45,948 nt of DNA. It comes from Eubacterium sp. Its GTDB lineage: Bacteria; Bacillota; Clostridia; Lachnospirales; Lachnospiraceae. Position numbers and translations under genes: made by a program. The DNA is taken from contig JAFRGW010000026.1 of assembly GCA_017433615.1 (NCBI GenBank), forward strand, positions 1 through 45,948, in the 5' to 3' direction. Numbering within the stretch: the stretch's first letter is position 1; every line of letters begins with the position of its first letter. Positions 1-7,495 of the stretch are shown here, in pieces. The notes under the pieces were generated by a model. It was not told the origin of the DNA, made no database searches, and was given only the letters and a program-made list of their open reading frames with translations.

Positions 1-61
1 AGCATAAAATACAAATTGTATGGTAGTCAAGTATAACCCTTTATACAGCGTCCCACATTCT

Positions 62-150
62 CGTGCCATCGCAGACATGTGAGATGCAGCAACGTGCCAT
101 CTCAGTCACACGTGAGATGCAGCAGCGCGCCATCTCCGTCACAGGCCACC
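62..150. repeat. Short tandem repeat (31-33 bp, about 2.7 copies) downstream of hydE
   Basis: Units begin at 62, 93 and 126. Each starts CGTGCCATC or CGCGCCATC, and the first two contain GTGAGATGCAGCA. The array lies just past the hydE stop codon and is not part of a recognisable gene. It is the first of many short tandem repeats in the host DNA of this window. Confidence 0.75.
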
Positions 151-176
151 ATTGGCCAGTATAATCAGAACACATC

Positions 177-1232
177 TCACCCACGTCCCGGCGCATCACC
201 GCGGTCTGTCACGACCTCGCATCCGATGCTTTCCATGCGTGTCTCCAGACAGTCTCTGCACTGGGCGGATTCATCACCAGTGCAGATCTTATTGTCGTAG
301 AGTTCATACTGCTTGCGCACGTCTGTCGGCGAAAGATTCGGCATGACAACATTTGCGCCCGCTAGAATTCCCATTTCCCGGCCGCGCGGATTGATCGTTC
401 CCAGCGCGGTGGTCGACGGCAGCAGCAGATCCGGTTTGATCAGGCGCAGCAGCGAGAGCAGGAACAGGGTCAGTTCATAACTGCCCGCCGGTTCCGCTGC
501 GAACGGTGTCTGATGATGTGGAATAAACGGACCGATGCCGCACATCTCCGGCCGGAATTCCTGGATAAAGCAGAGATCCTTCGCCAGATGCTCCGGTTTC
601 TGATATGGGGATCCCACCATAAAACCGCAGCCGACCTGGTATCCGGTTTCACGAAGATCCCGCAGGCACTGCATGCGGTGCTCCCAGGACAGTTCAGCCG
701 GATGAAGCTTCCCGTAATGTTCTGCGTCAGCCGTCTCATGACGCAGCAAATAACGGTCCGCGCCGGCCTCAAAGAGCCGCTGATAACTTTCCCTGCTCCG
801 CTCACCCAGTGAGAGTGTAATCGCGCAGTCCGGGAACCGCCGCCGGATCTCCGAGACAATCCCGCACATCCTGTCATCCGTAAAATACGCGTCCTCGCCG
901 CCCTGCAGCACGAATGTACGGAATCCCAGTTCATATCCTTCCCTGCAGCAGGACAGGATCTGCTCCTCGGTCAGCCTGTAGCGCTCCACTGCGTGGTTGC
1001 CCCTGCGGATTCCGCAATAATAGCAGTCATTTCTGCAGATATTTGTAAATTCAATCAGACCGCGCACATATATTTTGTTTGAAAAATAATGCTGACGCCA
1101 GATCACAGCCTTGGCTGCGGCATAGGCAGCATCGCTGCTGTCCCATCCGGTGAGAAGGGTTTCATATTCACGAAAGTCCAATGTGTGCTCTGCGTCGAGC
1201 TGGTCGATTAACGACCGGATTGTGATACTCAT
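177..1232 (-). CDS. hydE: [FeFe] hydrogenase H-cluster radical SAM maturase HydE
   Basis: This is a radical S-adenosylmethionine enzyme that takes part in building the dithiomethylamine-containing 2Fe subcluster of [FeFe] hydrogenase, with HydG and HydF. The radical SAM CxxxCxxC motif is visible as CRNDCYYC about 70 residues from the start, preceded by RGLIEFTNI. LQGGEDAYF, LSLGERSRESY, the ADRYLLRHET block, GIGPFIPHHQTPF and ANVVMPNLSP are all typical of HydE. The length from the ATG at 1232 is 351 residues, normal for the family. An in-frame ATG at 1277 would add 15 residues, but the protein from 1232 matches the usual HydE N-terminus (MSITIRSLIDQL) better. Neither start has a well placed Shine-Dalgarno sequence. 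No other hydrogenase or maturation gene is in the window. The last residues (GDAPGRG) run close to a tandem repeat array. Confidence 0.93.
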   Translation of the reverse strand: MSITIRSLIDQLDAEHTLDFREYETLLTGWDSSDAAYAAAKAVIWRQHYFSNKIYVRGLIEFTNICRNDCYYCGIRRGNHAVERYRLTEEQILSCCREGYELGFRTFVLQGGEDAYFTDDRMCGIVSEIRRRFPDCAITLSLGERSRESYQRLFEAGADRYLLRHETADAEHYGKLHPAELSWEHRMQCLRDLRETGYQVGCGFMVGSPYQKPEHLAKDLCFIQEFRPEMCGIGPFIPHHQTPFAAEPAGSYELTLFLLSLLRLIKPDLLLPSTTALGTINPRGREMGILAGANVVMPNLSPTDVRKQYELYDNKICTGDESAQCRDCLETRMESIGCEVVTDRGDAPGRG

Positions 1233-1300
1233 GTTACTGATTATATCGGTTCTTCGCCCAATGTACAACCCGGTCATTCACCTGAAATCTGATTCTAAAG

Positions 1301-1357
1301 TAAATCGCGATCTCCGATCGCGCGCGAGCTGCGGGACGCACTTGTGCGTCTTCCTCT
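1301..1357. repeat. Dispersed palindromic repeat family A, copy 1
   Basis: A 57-bp sequence matching 45654-45710 with three mismatches. It holds nested palindromes: a GATCGC/GCGATC-type dyad, then GCGCG, then the small hairpin GACGCAC-TT-GTGCGTC and the tail TTCCTCT. It sits between the divergent hydE and the small gene at 1463. The architecture is REP-like (short, extragenic, palindromic, repeated). A diverged third copy is at 27041-27095. Confidence 0.7.
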
Positions 1358-1462
1358 ACTGTGTATACAGAAGTACTGCGCCTTGTCAACCGGTTTGTTT
1401 TCCTGTACACTAATTCCATACACGCAACAATCCGAGCGTTCACAGAAGGGAGATCTTAATCC

Positions 1463-1696
1463 ATGGAAGATAAAATTATAGATAACGTGCAGACAAATCC
1501 GCAGACAGATGAACAGAACACCTACGGCTGCAGCTGCGGCGCAGATAACGCCCCCGGAAAGAAACAGCCTGTTAACATTTTCAATGAAATTGCCTACCTG
1601 ACCGAACATATGAGCAATCTCGGTGAAGAAGAAGTCGAGCGGATTCTCAATGAATTTCTGGCTGAAAATGACACGCCGGAAGGCGAAAAAGAGTAA
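1463..1696 (+). CDS. Small acidic protein of unknown function (77 aa)
   Basis: I do not recognise a family. The start ATG at 1463 is preceded by AAGGGAGATC at a normal distance, which supports real translation. The protein is strongly acidic. The first 35 residues are polar and hold a CSCG pair of cysteines (YGCSCGADN). The remainder (VNIFNEIAYLTEHMSNLGEEEVERILNEFL) is predicted helical and amphipathic, ending in DTPEGEKE. There is no signal peptide or membrane segment. It is divergent from hydE and convergent with the AraC regulator gene, and a hairpin follows the stop codon. The CxC plus a helical tail could suggest metal binding or a small partner protein, but nothing shows this. Confidence 0.7.
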   Translation: MEDKIIDNVQTNPQTDEQNTYGCSCGADNAPGKKQPVNIFNEIAYLTEHMSNLGEEEVERILNEFLAENDTPEGEKE

Positions 1697-1703
1697 AAGA
1701 AAG

Positions 1704-1744
1704 GGCCGGACCACATATGCCCTGAAAGCATATCTGATTCGGCC
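1704..1744. terminator. Nested hairpin between convergent genes
   Basis: The outer stem is GGCCG (1704-1708) with CGGCC (1740-1744). The inner stem is ATATGC (1715-1720) with GCATAT (1728-1733). It lies between the stop of the gene ending at 1696 and the stop of the AraC gene at 1770. There is no clear T-run on either strand, so a terminator role is inferred from position only. Confidence 0.4.
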
Positions 1745-1769
1745 GATCATGAAATCTGTCTCTGCCCGT

Positions 1770-2603
1770 TTAGAATTGAATATTTCTGAAATCAGTCGGT
1801 GTCATCCGGTTTTCTTTCTTAAATGCACGCGCAAAATGTGATGTGCTGTTAAATCCGCATGCTTCCGCGATCTCTTCAATAGACTGCCTTGACGTCTGAA
1901 GCATCTGCTTTGCCTGCCGCAGCCGGTATGCCAGCAGATATTCGTGGGGCGTGCTTCCCACCTGTTTCTTAAACTCTCTGATAAAATAAGATTTGCTCAG
2001 TCCACAGATCTCCATCAGATCATCCAGCATAATCTCCTCATCAAAATGTTCTTTGATATGACGGATGACGGGATCAAACAACTTGCTGCCGAATGCTGTC
2101 TCTTCGGCACTGGCAAGCCAGGCAAGTATTTTGCTGATCTGCAGGGAAATCAGATGTTCATTCGTGCTCTCCGCCTGGAGATACCGGAACATCTGCTCCA
2201 GATATTTCTCAATCCGCTCGGGCTCTTCCGGCGTAATGATTGTGCTCCCGAATTTATCCCACAAAAACTTCGTATAACCAGCTGTATTGCAACCGTTAAA
2301 ATGGAACCACAGAAACTCCGTTTCTTCCGTACACCAGTACGCATGTGGTGCTCTGCAGTCCAGCAGAACCACCTGATTCTTTTCCGCCTTTCCTTCACGG
2401 CCTTCCAGCCTGACATTCAGACTTCCGGAACGTATAAACATAATCAGATACTGATCCAGGAAATTCCGTTCAATATAATAACTGTTGTCACAGAAAAAAT
2501 CCCCATATTCAACAGGATAATACAATGTCTCTCTGGCAAACGAAGACGGGATTGTGAAATCAATAAAAGACGGAGTCAGGACCCCCGCATCAAGAATCTT
2601 CAT
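1770..2603 (-). CDS. AraC family transcriptional regulator
   Basis: A DNA-binding regulator of 277 residues. Residues about 20-150 form a cupin-type sensor domain (YLIMFIRSGSLNVRLEG, APHAYWC, FLWFHFNG). The last 100 residues form the double helix-turn-helix AraC domain (IKEHFDEEIMLDDLMEICGL; SIEEIAEACGFNSTSHFARA; ending TPTDFRN), which fits members controlling sugar or small-molecule uptake genes. The start was placed at the ATG at 2603 because GAGGAGGAATGGGAT precedes it; an upstream in-frame ATG at 2624 would put that Shine-Dalgarno sequence inside the gene. No carbohydrate transporter or enzyme gene adjoins it, so the inducer and targets are unknown. The long AT-rich upstream region (2604-3138) probably holds its promoter. 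Confidence 0.92.
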   Translation of the reverse strand: MKILDAGVLTPSFIDFTIPSSFARETLYYPVEYGDFFCDNSYYIERNFLDQYLIMFIRSGSLNVRLEGREGKAEKNQVVLLDCRAPHAYWCTEETEFLWFHFNGCNTAGYTKFLWDKFGSTIITPEEPERIEKYLEQMFRYLQAESTNEHLISLQISKILAWLASAEETAFGSKLFDPVIRHIKEHFDEEIMLDDLMEICGLSKSYFIREFKKQVGSTPHEYLLAYRLRQAKQMLQTSRQSIEEIAEACGFNSTSHFARAFKKENRMTPTDFRNIQF

Positions 2604-3138
2604 ATCCCATTCCTCCTCATACATTCCTGAAAAATGACAGCATACAAAAACATGTACTGCTTCTGGCCAATCCCATCCGGATCAATACGAGATCGCCCAC
2701 TGCCTCATATTGAAAATCACTAATATCTTGTTATTTATAATACCATATTTTAGGACAATTTCAACAAGAATCGCATGAAATAGGTATAATTTATCTCATT
2801 TTTACATTTTGGTGTCAAATTTATCCTTAAATCTTCCGAAAAGTGTGCAGTTTGCACAATACAAATTGTATCTTCTTGCTTTAAAATGTATTTTACAGCT
2901 GTCAGTTCTGTATGATTTATATAAATCAACGATGATACATTTCGCGAAAATACACTATATTCCTATCTCACTTTATGGAAATATATCCAATTTGTATCAT
3001 ATTCAGCCAGAGCGAACCGGCTGTACGGGCTGTGACACCAGAAACCATACAGACGCGCCGCCCATGCTGTGTAATATTCAGACCCACCGCCTGGCGCTCT
3101 ACGCGCCTGAGGCAGGGGACTGATCCACTGCGTTCAAA
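2604..3138. other. AT-rich intergenic region, 535 bp, without a convincing gene
   Basis: It lies upstream of the AraC gene and downstream of the second ABC exporter gene. It contains the perfect 13-bp palindrome ATACAAATTGTAT at 2859-2871, which also occurs at 9-21. The related string CAATTTGTAT lies near 2989. A palindromic repeat (family C) is at 3083-3119. The base composition is much more AT-rich than the flanking genes. I see no codon structure. Confidence 0.6.
3083..3119. repeat. Dispersed palindromic repeat family C, copy 1
   Basis: It begins CCCACCGCCTGGCGCTC and continues with a GCGCCTGAGGCAGG arm that folds back on CTGGCGC. A related copy with the same CCCACCGCCTG start and CTGAGG middle lies at 27170-27205. 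Such sequences resemble the subterminal hairpins of IS200/IS605-type elements, but no transposase or TnpB gene is nearby, so this origin is only a possibility. Confidence 0.45.
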
Positions 3139-4929
3139 TCACCAACGTGTACCCGATTCAACCTGCTGCCGGTACAGACTGTAATAATATCCCCTGTCCC
3201 GCATCAGTTCCTGATGGGTGCCCTGTTCTGTGATTCTTCCGTCCCGGACAACCAGGATAGTATCTGCGCCAACGATTGTCGATAGCCGATGGGCGATCAC
3301 AAAGGAAGTTCTTCCTTTGATAATCGTTGCGATTGCATCCTGTATTGCCTTTTCTGTAACGGTATCGATGGACGCAGTCGCCTCATCAAGAACCAGAATC
3401 CGCGGATCTGCCAGGAGTGCCCGCGCGAATGACAGCAGCTGTTTCTCGCCGGTTGAAAGCATGTCTCCGCCCTCACCGACCTCCGTATCCAGCCCGTGTT
3501 TCATTTTTCTGACTACAAAGTCAGCCGATACAGCCTGCAGGGCCTGCCAGATTTCCCTGTCGGAAGCGTCTGGTTTTCCGTAACACAGGTTTTCCCGGAC
3601 AGTCCCGGAAAACAGATGCGGCGTCTGCAGCACATACCCGATATTACTGTGCAGCCACAGCTGCGAACGTTCTCTCGCATCCCGCCCGTCGATCAGAACC
3701 TGTCCCTTTGTCGGCTCATAAAAGCGGCAGACCAGATTCACCAGCGTGGATTTTCCCGCGCCGGTTTCGCCTACAATCGCGACATTGGTTCCCTGCGGAA
3801 CTTCCAGATTGAAATGTTCCAGTACATATTCGTCCCCGTCGGGATAGCGGAATGTCACATCCTGGAAACTGATATCGCCGTGAAGCGGCTCCCAGTTCTC
3901 ACGCTTCGGGTGAAAATTATCGCCGTAAACTGCCTGTACTTCTTCAGTATCCGCCACATCTGAGACTTCTTCCAGCAGATGCATAAGGCGGTCAATATTT
4001 ACCTGAATCGAGATCAGCGTCGACAGCGTCGTAATAATGCTGTGGATTGGTTCCAGAATTCCTACTGCATAGGACATAAATACCGAAAGCGTACCGATCC
4101 GGATCACGCCCTCCATCGTAATCCGCCCGCCGCGCCAGAGCACCACGGACAGCGCTGCGGAAGACAGCAGTGTCACGATGGATGTCAGCATGGCTGCCTG
4201 ATGTGTTGTATTGACGGAAGTGCGCCGCATTCTGGCCGTGTCCCGCCGGAACTCATCCGTGATCTTATCCTCCACCGCAAGCACCTTGATGCTTCTTGCG
4301 CCGGTAATTCCCTCATTGAAATTCCCTGTGATTTTCGCATTGATTTCGCGAATCTTGTGATACAGGCCGACCAGTTTCTTTTCAAAAAACAGAATAAAAA
4401 GAATTGCCACCGGCACCAGCAGAAAGACATAGAGCGCCAGCCGCGCGTTCAGCGAAAGCATCATAACCAGCACAAAAGCAATGTATGAAATATTCCATAC
4501 AACATCCATCATGCGCCATGCAACCAGTTCGCCGATCTTCGCCGTATCACTCATGACACGGGCATGAATATACCCGACACTGTGCTGGTTGAAATATGAG
4601 AAAGACAGCGTCTGCAGATGATCAAAAGCCGCATTTCGCAGATCTCTGTCAATCGAAAGTTCCACCTTGCCGCACTGATACAGACAATAAAAATTGTCCA
4701 GCTCCTGCAGCACCATCACACCAAGGTACAGCAGCACAAAATACACGATCCCCCGCGTTGTCCGCTGTGCGATAAAATGGTCAATCGCATAGCTGTTGAA
4801 CAGCGGGAAAACCGTGTCCGCAAGGCTGCTCAGGGCGCCGAGAACAATCATAAAAATCAGTTTTTTGCCATATGGGCGTATGAACGGCATCAGTTTGGGG
4901 ATGCCGAATAGAGGTAGTTTTTTATTCAT
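3139..4929 (-). CDS. ABC exporter subunit (fused permease and ATPase), second gene of the pair
   Basis: One half of a heterodimeric ABC exporter, 596 residues. The N-terminal half holds six membrane segments (for example LIFMIVLGALSSLADTVFP). The C-terminal half is the nucleotide-binding domain: Walker A GETGAGKST, Q-loop LQTPHLF, signature LSTGEKQ (degenerate relative to LSGGQ), Walker B ILVLDEATASID with the catalytic Glu, and the switch AHRLST. The start ATG at 4929 is preceded by GGAAAG; upstream in-frame ATGs lie in a repeat-rich spacer. The partner gene (5092-7029) has a complementary pattern, a normal signature with Asp replacing the catalytic Glu. This is what asymmetric exporters with one degenerate ATP site show. 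Substrate unknown; drugs, lipids or peptides are all possible. Confidence 0.95.
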   Translation of the reverse strand: MNKKLPLFGIPKLMPFIRPYGKKLIFMIVLGALSSLADTVFPLFNSYAIDHFIAQRTTRGIVYFVLLYLGVMVLQELDNFYCLYQCGKVELSIDRDLRNAAFDHLQTLSFSYFNQHSVGYIHARVMSDTAKIGELVAWRMMDVVWNISYIAFVLVMMLSLNARLALYVFLLVPVAILFILFFEKKLVGLYHKIREINAKITGNFNEGITGARSIKVLAVEDKITDEFRRDTARMRRTSVNTTHQAAMLTSIVTLLSSAALSVVLWRGGRITMEGVIRIGTLSVFMSYAVGILEPIHSIITTLSTLISIQVNIDRLMHLLEEVSDVADTEEVQAVYGDNFHPKRENWEPLHGDISFQDVTFRYPDGDEYVLEHFNLEVPQGTNVAIVGETGAGKSTLVNLVCRFYEPTKGQVLIDGRDARERSQLWLHSNIGYVLQTPHLFSGTVRENLCYGKPDASDREIWQALQAVSADFVVRKMKHGLDTEVGEGGDMLSTGEKQLLSFARALLADPRILVLDEATASIDTVTEKAIQDAIATIIKGRTSFVIAHRLSTIVGADTILVVRDGRITEQGTHQELMRDRGYYYSLYRQQVESGTRW

Positions 4930-4941
4930 ATTATTCTTTCC

Positions 4942-4968
4942 GGAGACAGGGGACGGTTCTCTGTCTCC
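4942..4968. promoter_or_regulatory. Hairpin immediately upstream of the exporter ribosome binding site
   Basis: GGAGACAG at 4942-4949 is the reverse complement of CTGTCTCC at 4961-4968. On the transcript the stem ends just before the GGAAAG ribosome binding site of the gene starting at 4929, so it could modulate translation of the second exporter subunit. The GGAGACAGGG string recurs near the stop of the upstream gene (about 5090), which suggests a repeat rather than a tailored regulator. Confidence 0.4.
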
Positions 4969-5014
4969 TTTCTGCGATCTCCGCCGGATCGTTCTGAGCG
5001 GGATACACTTTTCA

Positions 5015-5045
5015 AAGCAGCGAATTCCACCTGAGCTGCGTGGAA
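5015..5045. repeat. Dispersed palindromic repeat family B, copy 1
   Basis: A 31-bp unit starting AAGCAGCGAATTCCAC and ending GAGCTGCGTGGAA. Two overlapping dyads are possible: GCAGC with GCTGC, and TTCCAC with GTGGAA. Copies at 27710-27740 (identical) and 27767-27797 (two changes). Here it lies between the two exporter genes. Confidence 0.7.
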
Positions 5046-5091
5046 AGCGCATCCCAGTTTCATACGCAGGCAAAGTATCGTTCCCTGTCTC

Positions 5092-7029
5092 CTAGCTGTC
5101 CGCCTCACGTGTCTGCAGCTCATAGACACGGGCGTAAAGGCCGCCTGCCGCGAGCAGTTCTTCGTGGGTGCCGCGCTCTGTGATTTTACCGGATTCCATA
5201 ACAATGATCTCATCCGCGTGCATCAGGGTTGTAATGCGGTGCGAGACCAGCAGAACTGTCGCGTCATCAATCTGCTCCTGCATCTTCTGCCGGATCCGGG
5301 CGTCTGTCTCAGCATCGACCGCGGACAGCGCGTCGTCAAAGATCATGACCGGCGTCCGCCTGACCAGCATCTGTGCTATGGCAGCACGCTGCCGCTGACC
5401 GCCCGAAAGGGTAACGCCGCGCTCGCCGACGAATGTATCATACCCGCGTGTCATATGTTCAATGGTCTCGTCCAGGCAGGCAATCTCAGCAGCCCGGTCC
5501 AGTTCTGCCTGTGTAACATCTTCGCAGGCTATTCCGATATTTTCCGCCAGACTTCTTGAGAACAGATACGGCTCCTGCAGCACCATGCCGATCTGGCGCC
5601 GCAGTACAGACCGCGGAATTTTCCGGATATCGATGCCGCCGATTGTGATTGTTCCTGCGCAAGCCGGCTGTACAGCTTCGGAACCATCTGCCGGCTGCCT
5701 TGCAGTGGAACCGGCTGTCTGACTTGTTGAAGCGGAATCAGCTGCCGACTCTGTATACTCCTTGCCATCCGGCAGTTCATACAAACGATTCAGGAGCGAC
5801 AGCAGCGTCGTCTTGCCGCTGCCGGTACTGCCGAGAATCCCCACCGTTTTACCGGCCGGCACGGTAAAGGAAATGTCGTGCAGGATCTCGTGATCTCTGC
5901 CGGGATAGGTGAAGGAAACATGTGAAAAGACAATATCACCCTGCACACGCAGCGACCCGAGAGAATCCACCGGAACACCATCCTGCTCCTCTTCCGCGTT
6001 CATAATGTACCGCAGGCGGTCGATCGAAATCTCCGCCTTACTCATTTCCGTAATCACCCGCCCGAGGCCGCGCACCGGCAGGGAGATCAGCGCATTATAC
6101 GAAAGAAATGCAATAAATCCACCGGCCGTCAGGCTTCCCTGCACGCAGAAGACAACTCCCAGGACCGTAACCACAAGATTGCGCACCGTTGCATAAATAT
6201 TTCCGGATGTCCAGAATGCAGCCAGGATCAGCTGCAGATGATACCAGAGATTCGTATAGCCGGCATTCTGCCGCATAAACCGTTCCTGCTCGAACGTCTC
6301 GCGGCCAAATGCACGAACAACGCGCACGCCGGTCAGATTTTCCTGCGCAATACTCGACAGCTTTCCCTCTTCCCGATCGACTTTCTCAAAAGCTGCGCCG
6401 ACCTTGTTGTGGAAAAACACTGAACTCAGCACCATAACCGGGATAAACAGCGCTTCCGCCAGTGCCAGACCAACATGAATCCGCATCATGAACCAGAGCG
6501 ACAGAACGATCAGCAGCACCACGCGGAACAGCGACATCAGCTGTTCCGAAATAAACAGCTTGATGGTCTCCACGTCTGACGTACACCGCTGAATAATATC
6601 ACCGGTGTGATTCTCGCTGTGCCACGCATACGGCAGGCGGACAATATGCGCAAACAGACTGTCCCGCGTCTTCTGCACAAATGTCTCAGCTCCCAGCGAA
6701 TCGAACAGCATAAAAAGATACCGGCATACCGCGCCCAGCAGCGCGATGCCCAGTACCAGCAGTGCGATCAGATACAGATGTTCCCGAAAAAATCCGATAC
6801 CCCCTGCGGCGTTTGCCAGCCTCTGAACAAAACCAGGCGCTGCAAGCGGCTGATCCCCGATCACAGAATCCACCGTGTATTCGATGATCTTCGGGTTCAT
6901 CAGATCCGCCAGCGAGACAATACTGGCAAACACAATGCTCAGAATAAAATACCGGAGACTCCCCTTCAGGAAATAGATCACCAGCGACCGCTTCGTATGA
7001 AATTGTCTGTGTTTTATATTATGTCCCAT
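5092..7029 (-). CDS. ABC exporter subunit (fused permease and ATPase), first gene of the pair
   Basis: 645 residues. The membrane domain occupies about residues 1-330 (six segments; YFLKGSLRYFILSIVFASIVSL is the first, following a basic N-terminus). The nucleotide-binding domain has Walker A GSTGSGKTT, Q-loop LQEPYLF, signature LSGGQRQR, Walker B VMIFDDALSAVD with Asp where the catalytic Glu is expected, and VSHRITT. With the gene at 3139-4929 it forms an asymmetric exporter. An unusual hydrophilic stretch of roughly 35 residues rich in Ser, Ala, Thr and Gln (from KEYTESAAD to AVQPACAG) interrupts the ATPase domain between Walker A and the Q-loop. It is encoded by degenerate short repeats. 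The start ATG lies 17 bp after the phosphatase fragment stop and has no Shine-Dalgarno sequence, so translation may depend on coupling to that reading frame. Confidence 0.93.
   Translation of the reverse strand: MGHNIKHRQFHTKRSLVIYFLKGSLRYFILSIVFASIVSLADLMNPKIIEYTVDSVIGDQPLAAPGFVQRLANAAGGIGFFREHLYLIALLVLGIALLGAVCRYLFMLFDSLGAETFVQKTRDSLFAHIVRLPYAWHSENHTGDIIQRCTSDVETIKLFISEQLMSLFRVVLLIVLSLWFMMRIHVGLALAEALFIPVMVLSSVFFHNKVGAAFEKVDREEGKLSSIAQENLTGVRVVRAFGRETFEQERFMRQNAGYTNLWYHLQLILAAFWTSGNIYATVRNLVVTVLGVVFCVQGSLTAGGFIAFLSYNALISLPVRGLGRVITEMSKAEISIDRLRYIMNAEEEQDGVPVDSLGSLRVQGDIVFSHVSFTYPGRDHEILHDISFTVPAGKTVGILGSTGSGKTTLLSLLNRLYELPDGKEYTESAADSASTSQTAGSTARQPADGSEAVQPACAGTITIGGIDIRKIPRSVLRRQIGMVLQEPYLFSRSLAENIGIACEDVTQAELDRAAEIACLDETIEHMTRGYDTFVGERGVTLSGGQRQRAAIAQMLVRRTPVMIFDDALSAVDAETDARIRQKMQEQIDDATVLLVSHRITTLMHADEIIVMESGKITERGTHEELLAAGGLYARVYELQTREADS
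5655..5765. repeat. Degenerate in-frame repeat inside the ABC ATPase domain
   Basis: The strings CCGGCTG and GGAACC recur at irregular spacing (GCCGGCTGTACAGC, GCCGGCTGCCTTGC, ACCGGCTGTCTGAC on the plus strand). The stretch encodes the extra Ser/Ala/Thr/Gln-rich segment. The frame is kept and Walker A and the Q-loop on either side are intact. Confidence 0.6.
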
Positions 7030-7045
7030 AAAGTTTATAATATAT

Positions 7046-7495
7046 TTACTTTAATTGTTTCTTCAGATAGTCCAACAGCCCGTTGCAGCCATCCCACACA
7101 TCCCGCCATGTTGCCTGAAAATCACCGGAATAATACGGATCCGCCACATTGCCGGGCCGGTCCGTGTAGTCCATCAGCAGACTGATCTTCCCATCCGGAT
7201 CTCCCTTGACAAACCGCCGCATACTGCGGACATTCATCTCTTCCATACAGATCAGCATATCGAACTTCTTATAATCCTCCGCTGACATACGGCGCGCATA
7301 TTTTCCCTCACACGAAATCCCATGCTCCGCCAGAATCCGCCGCGCGGGCGGGTAAACCGGATTGCCGTATTCCTCCGCGGATGTGCCTGCCGAATCGATC
7401 AGAAAACGGTCTGAAAGACCTTCCTTCTCAAGCAGATCCTTCATGACAAATTCAGCCATTGGCGATCTGCATACTTTCCCGAACATATAACACAA
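7046..7495 (-). pseudogene. Low-molecular-weight protein tyrosine phosphatase, 3' fragment cut off by the integrated element
   Basis: From CRSPMAEFVMKDLLEKEG onward this is a normal LMW-PTP (DSAGTSAEEYGNP; the general-acid loop NVADPYYSGDF; a typical C-terminus). The start is wrong. The family begins with a beta strand and the P-loop CX5R containing the nucleophilic Cys. Here the frame reads CYMFGKVCRSP from a TTG at 7495, so no Cys stands five residues before the Arg. The upstream bases belong to the recombinase gene, which overlaps this one in another frame. The homology break falls near 7476-7480. A protein made from here should lack phosphatase activity. The exporter gene follows after 17 bp, so before the insertion this was probably the first gene of a phosphatase-exporter operon. 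Confidence 0.85.
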
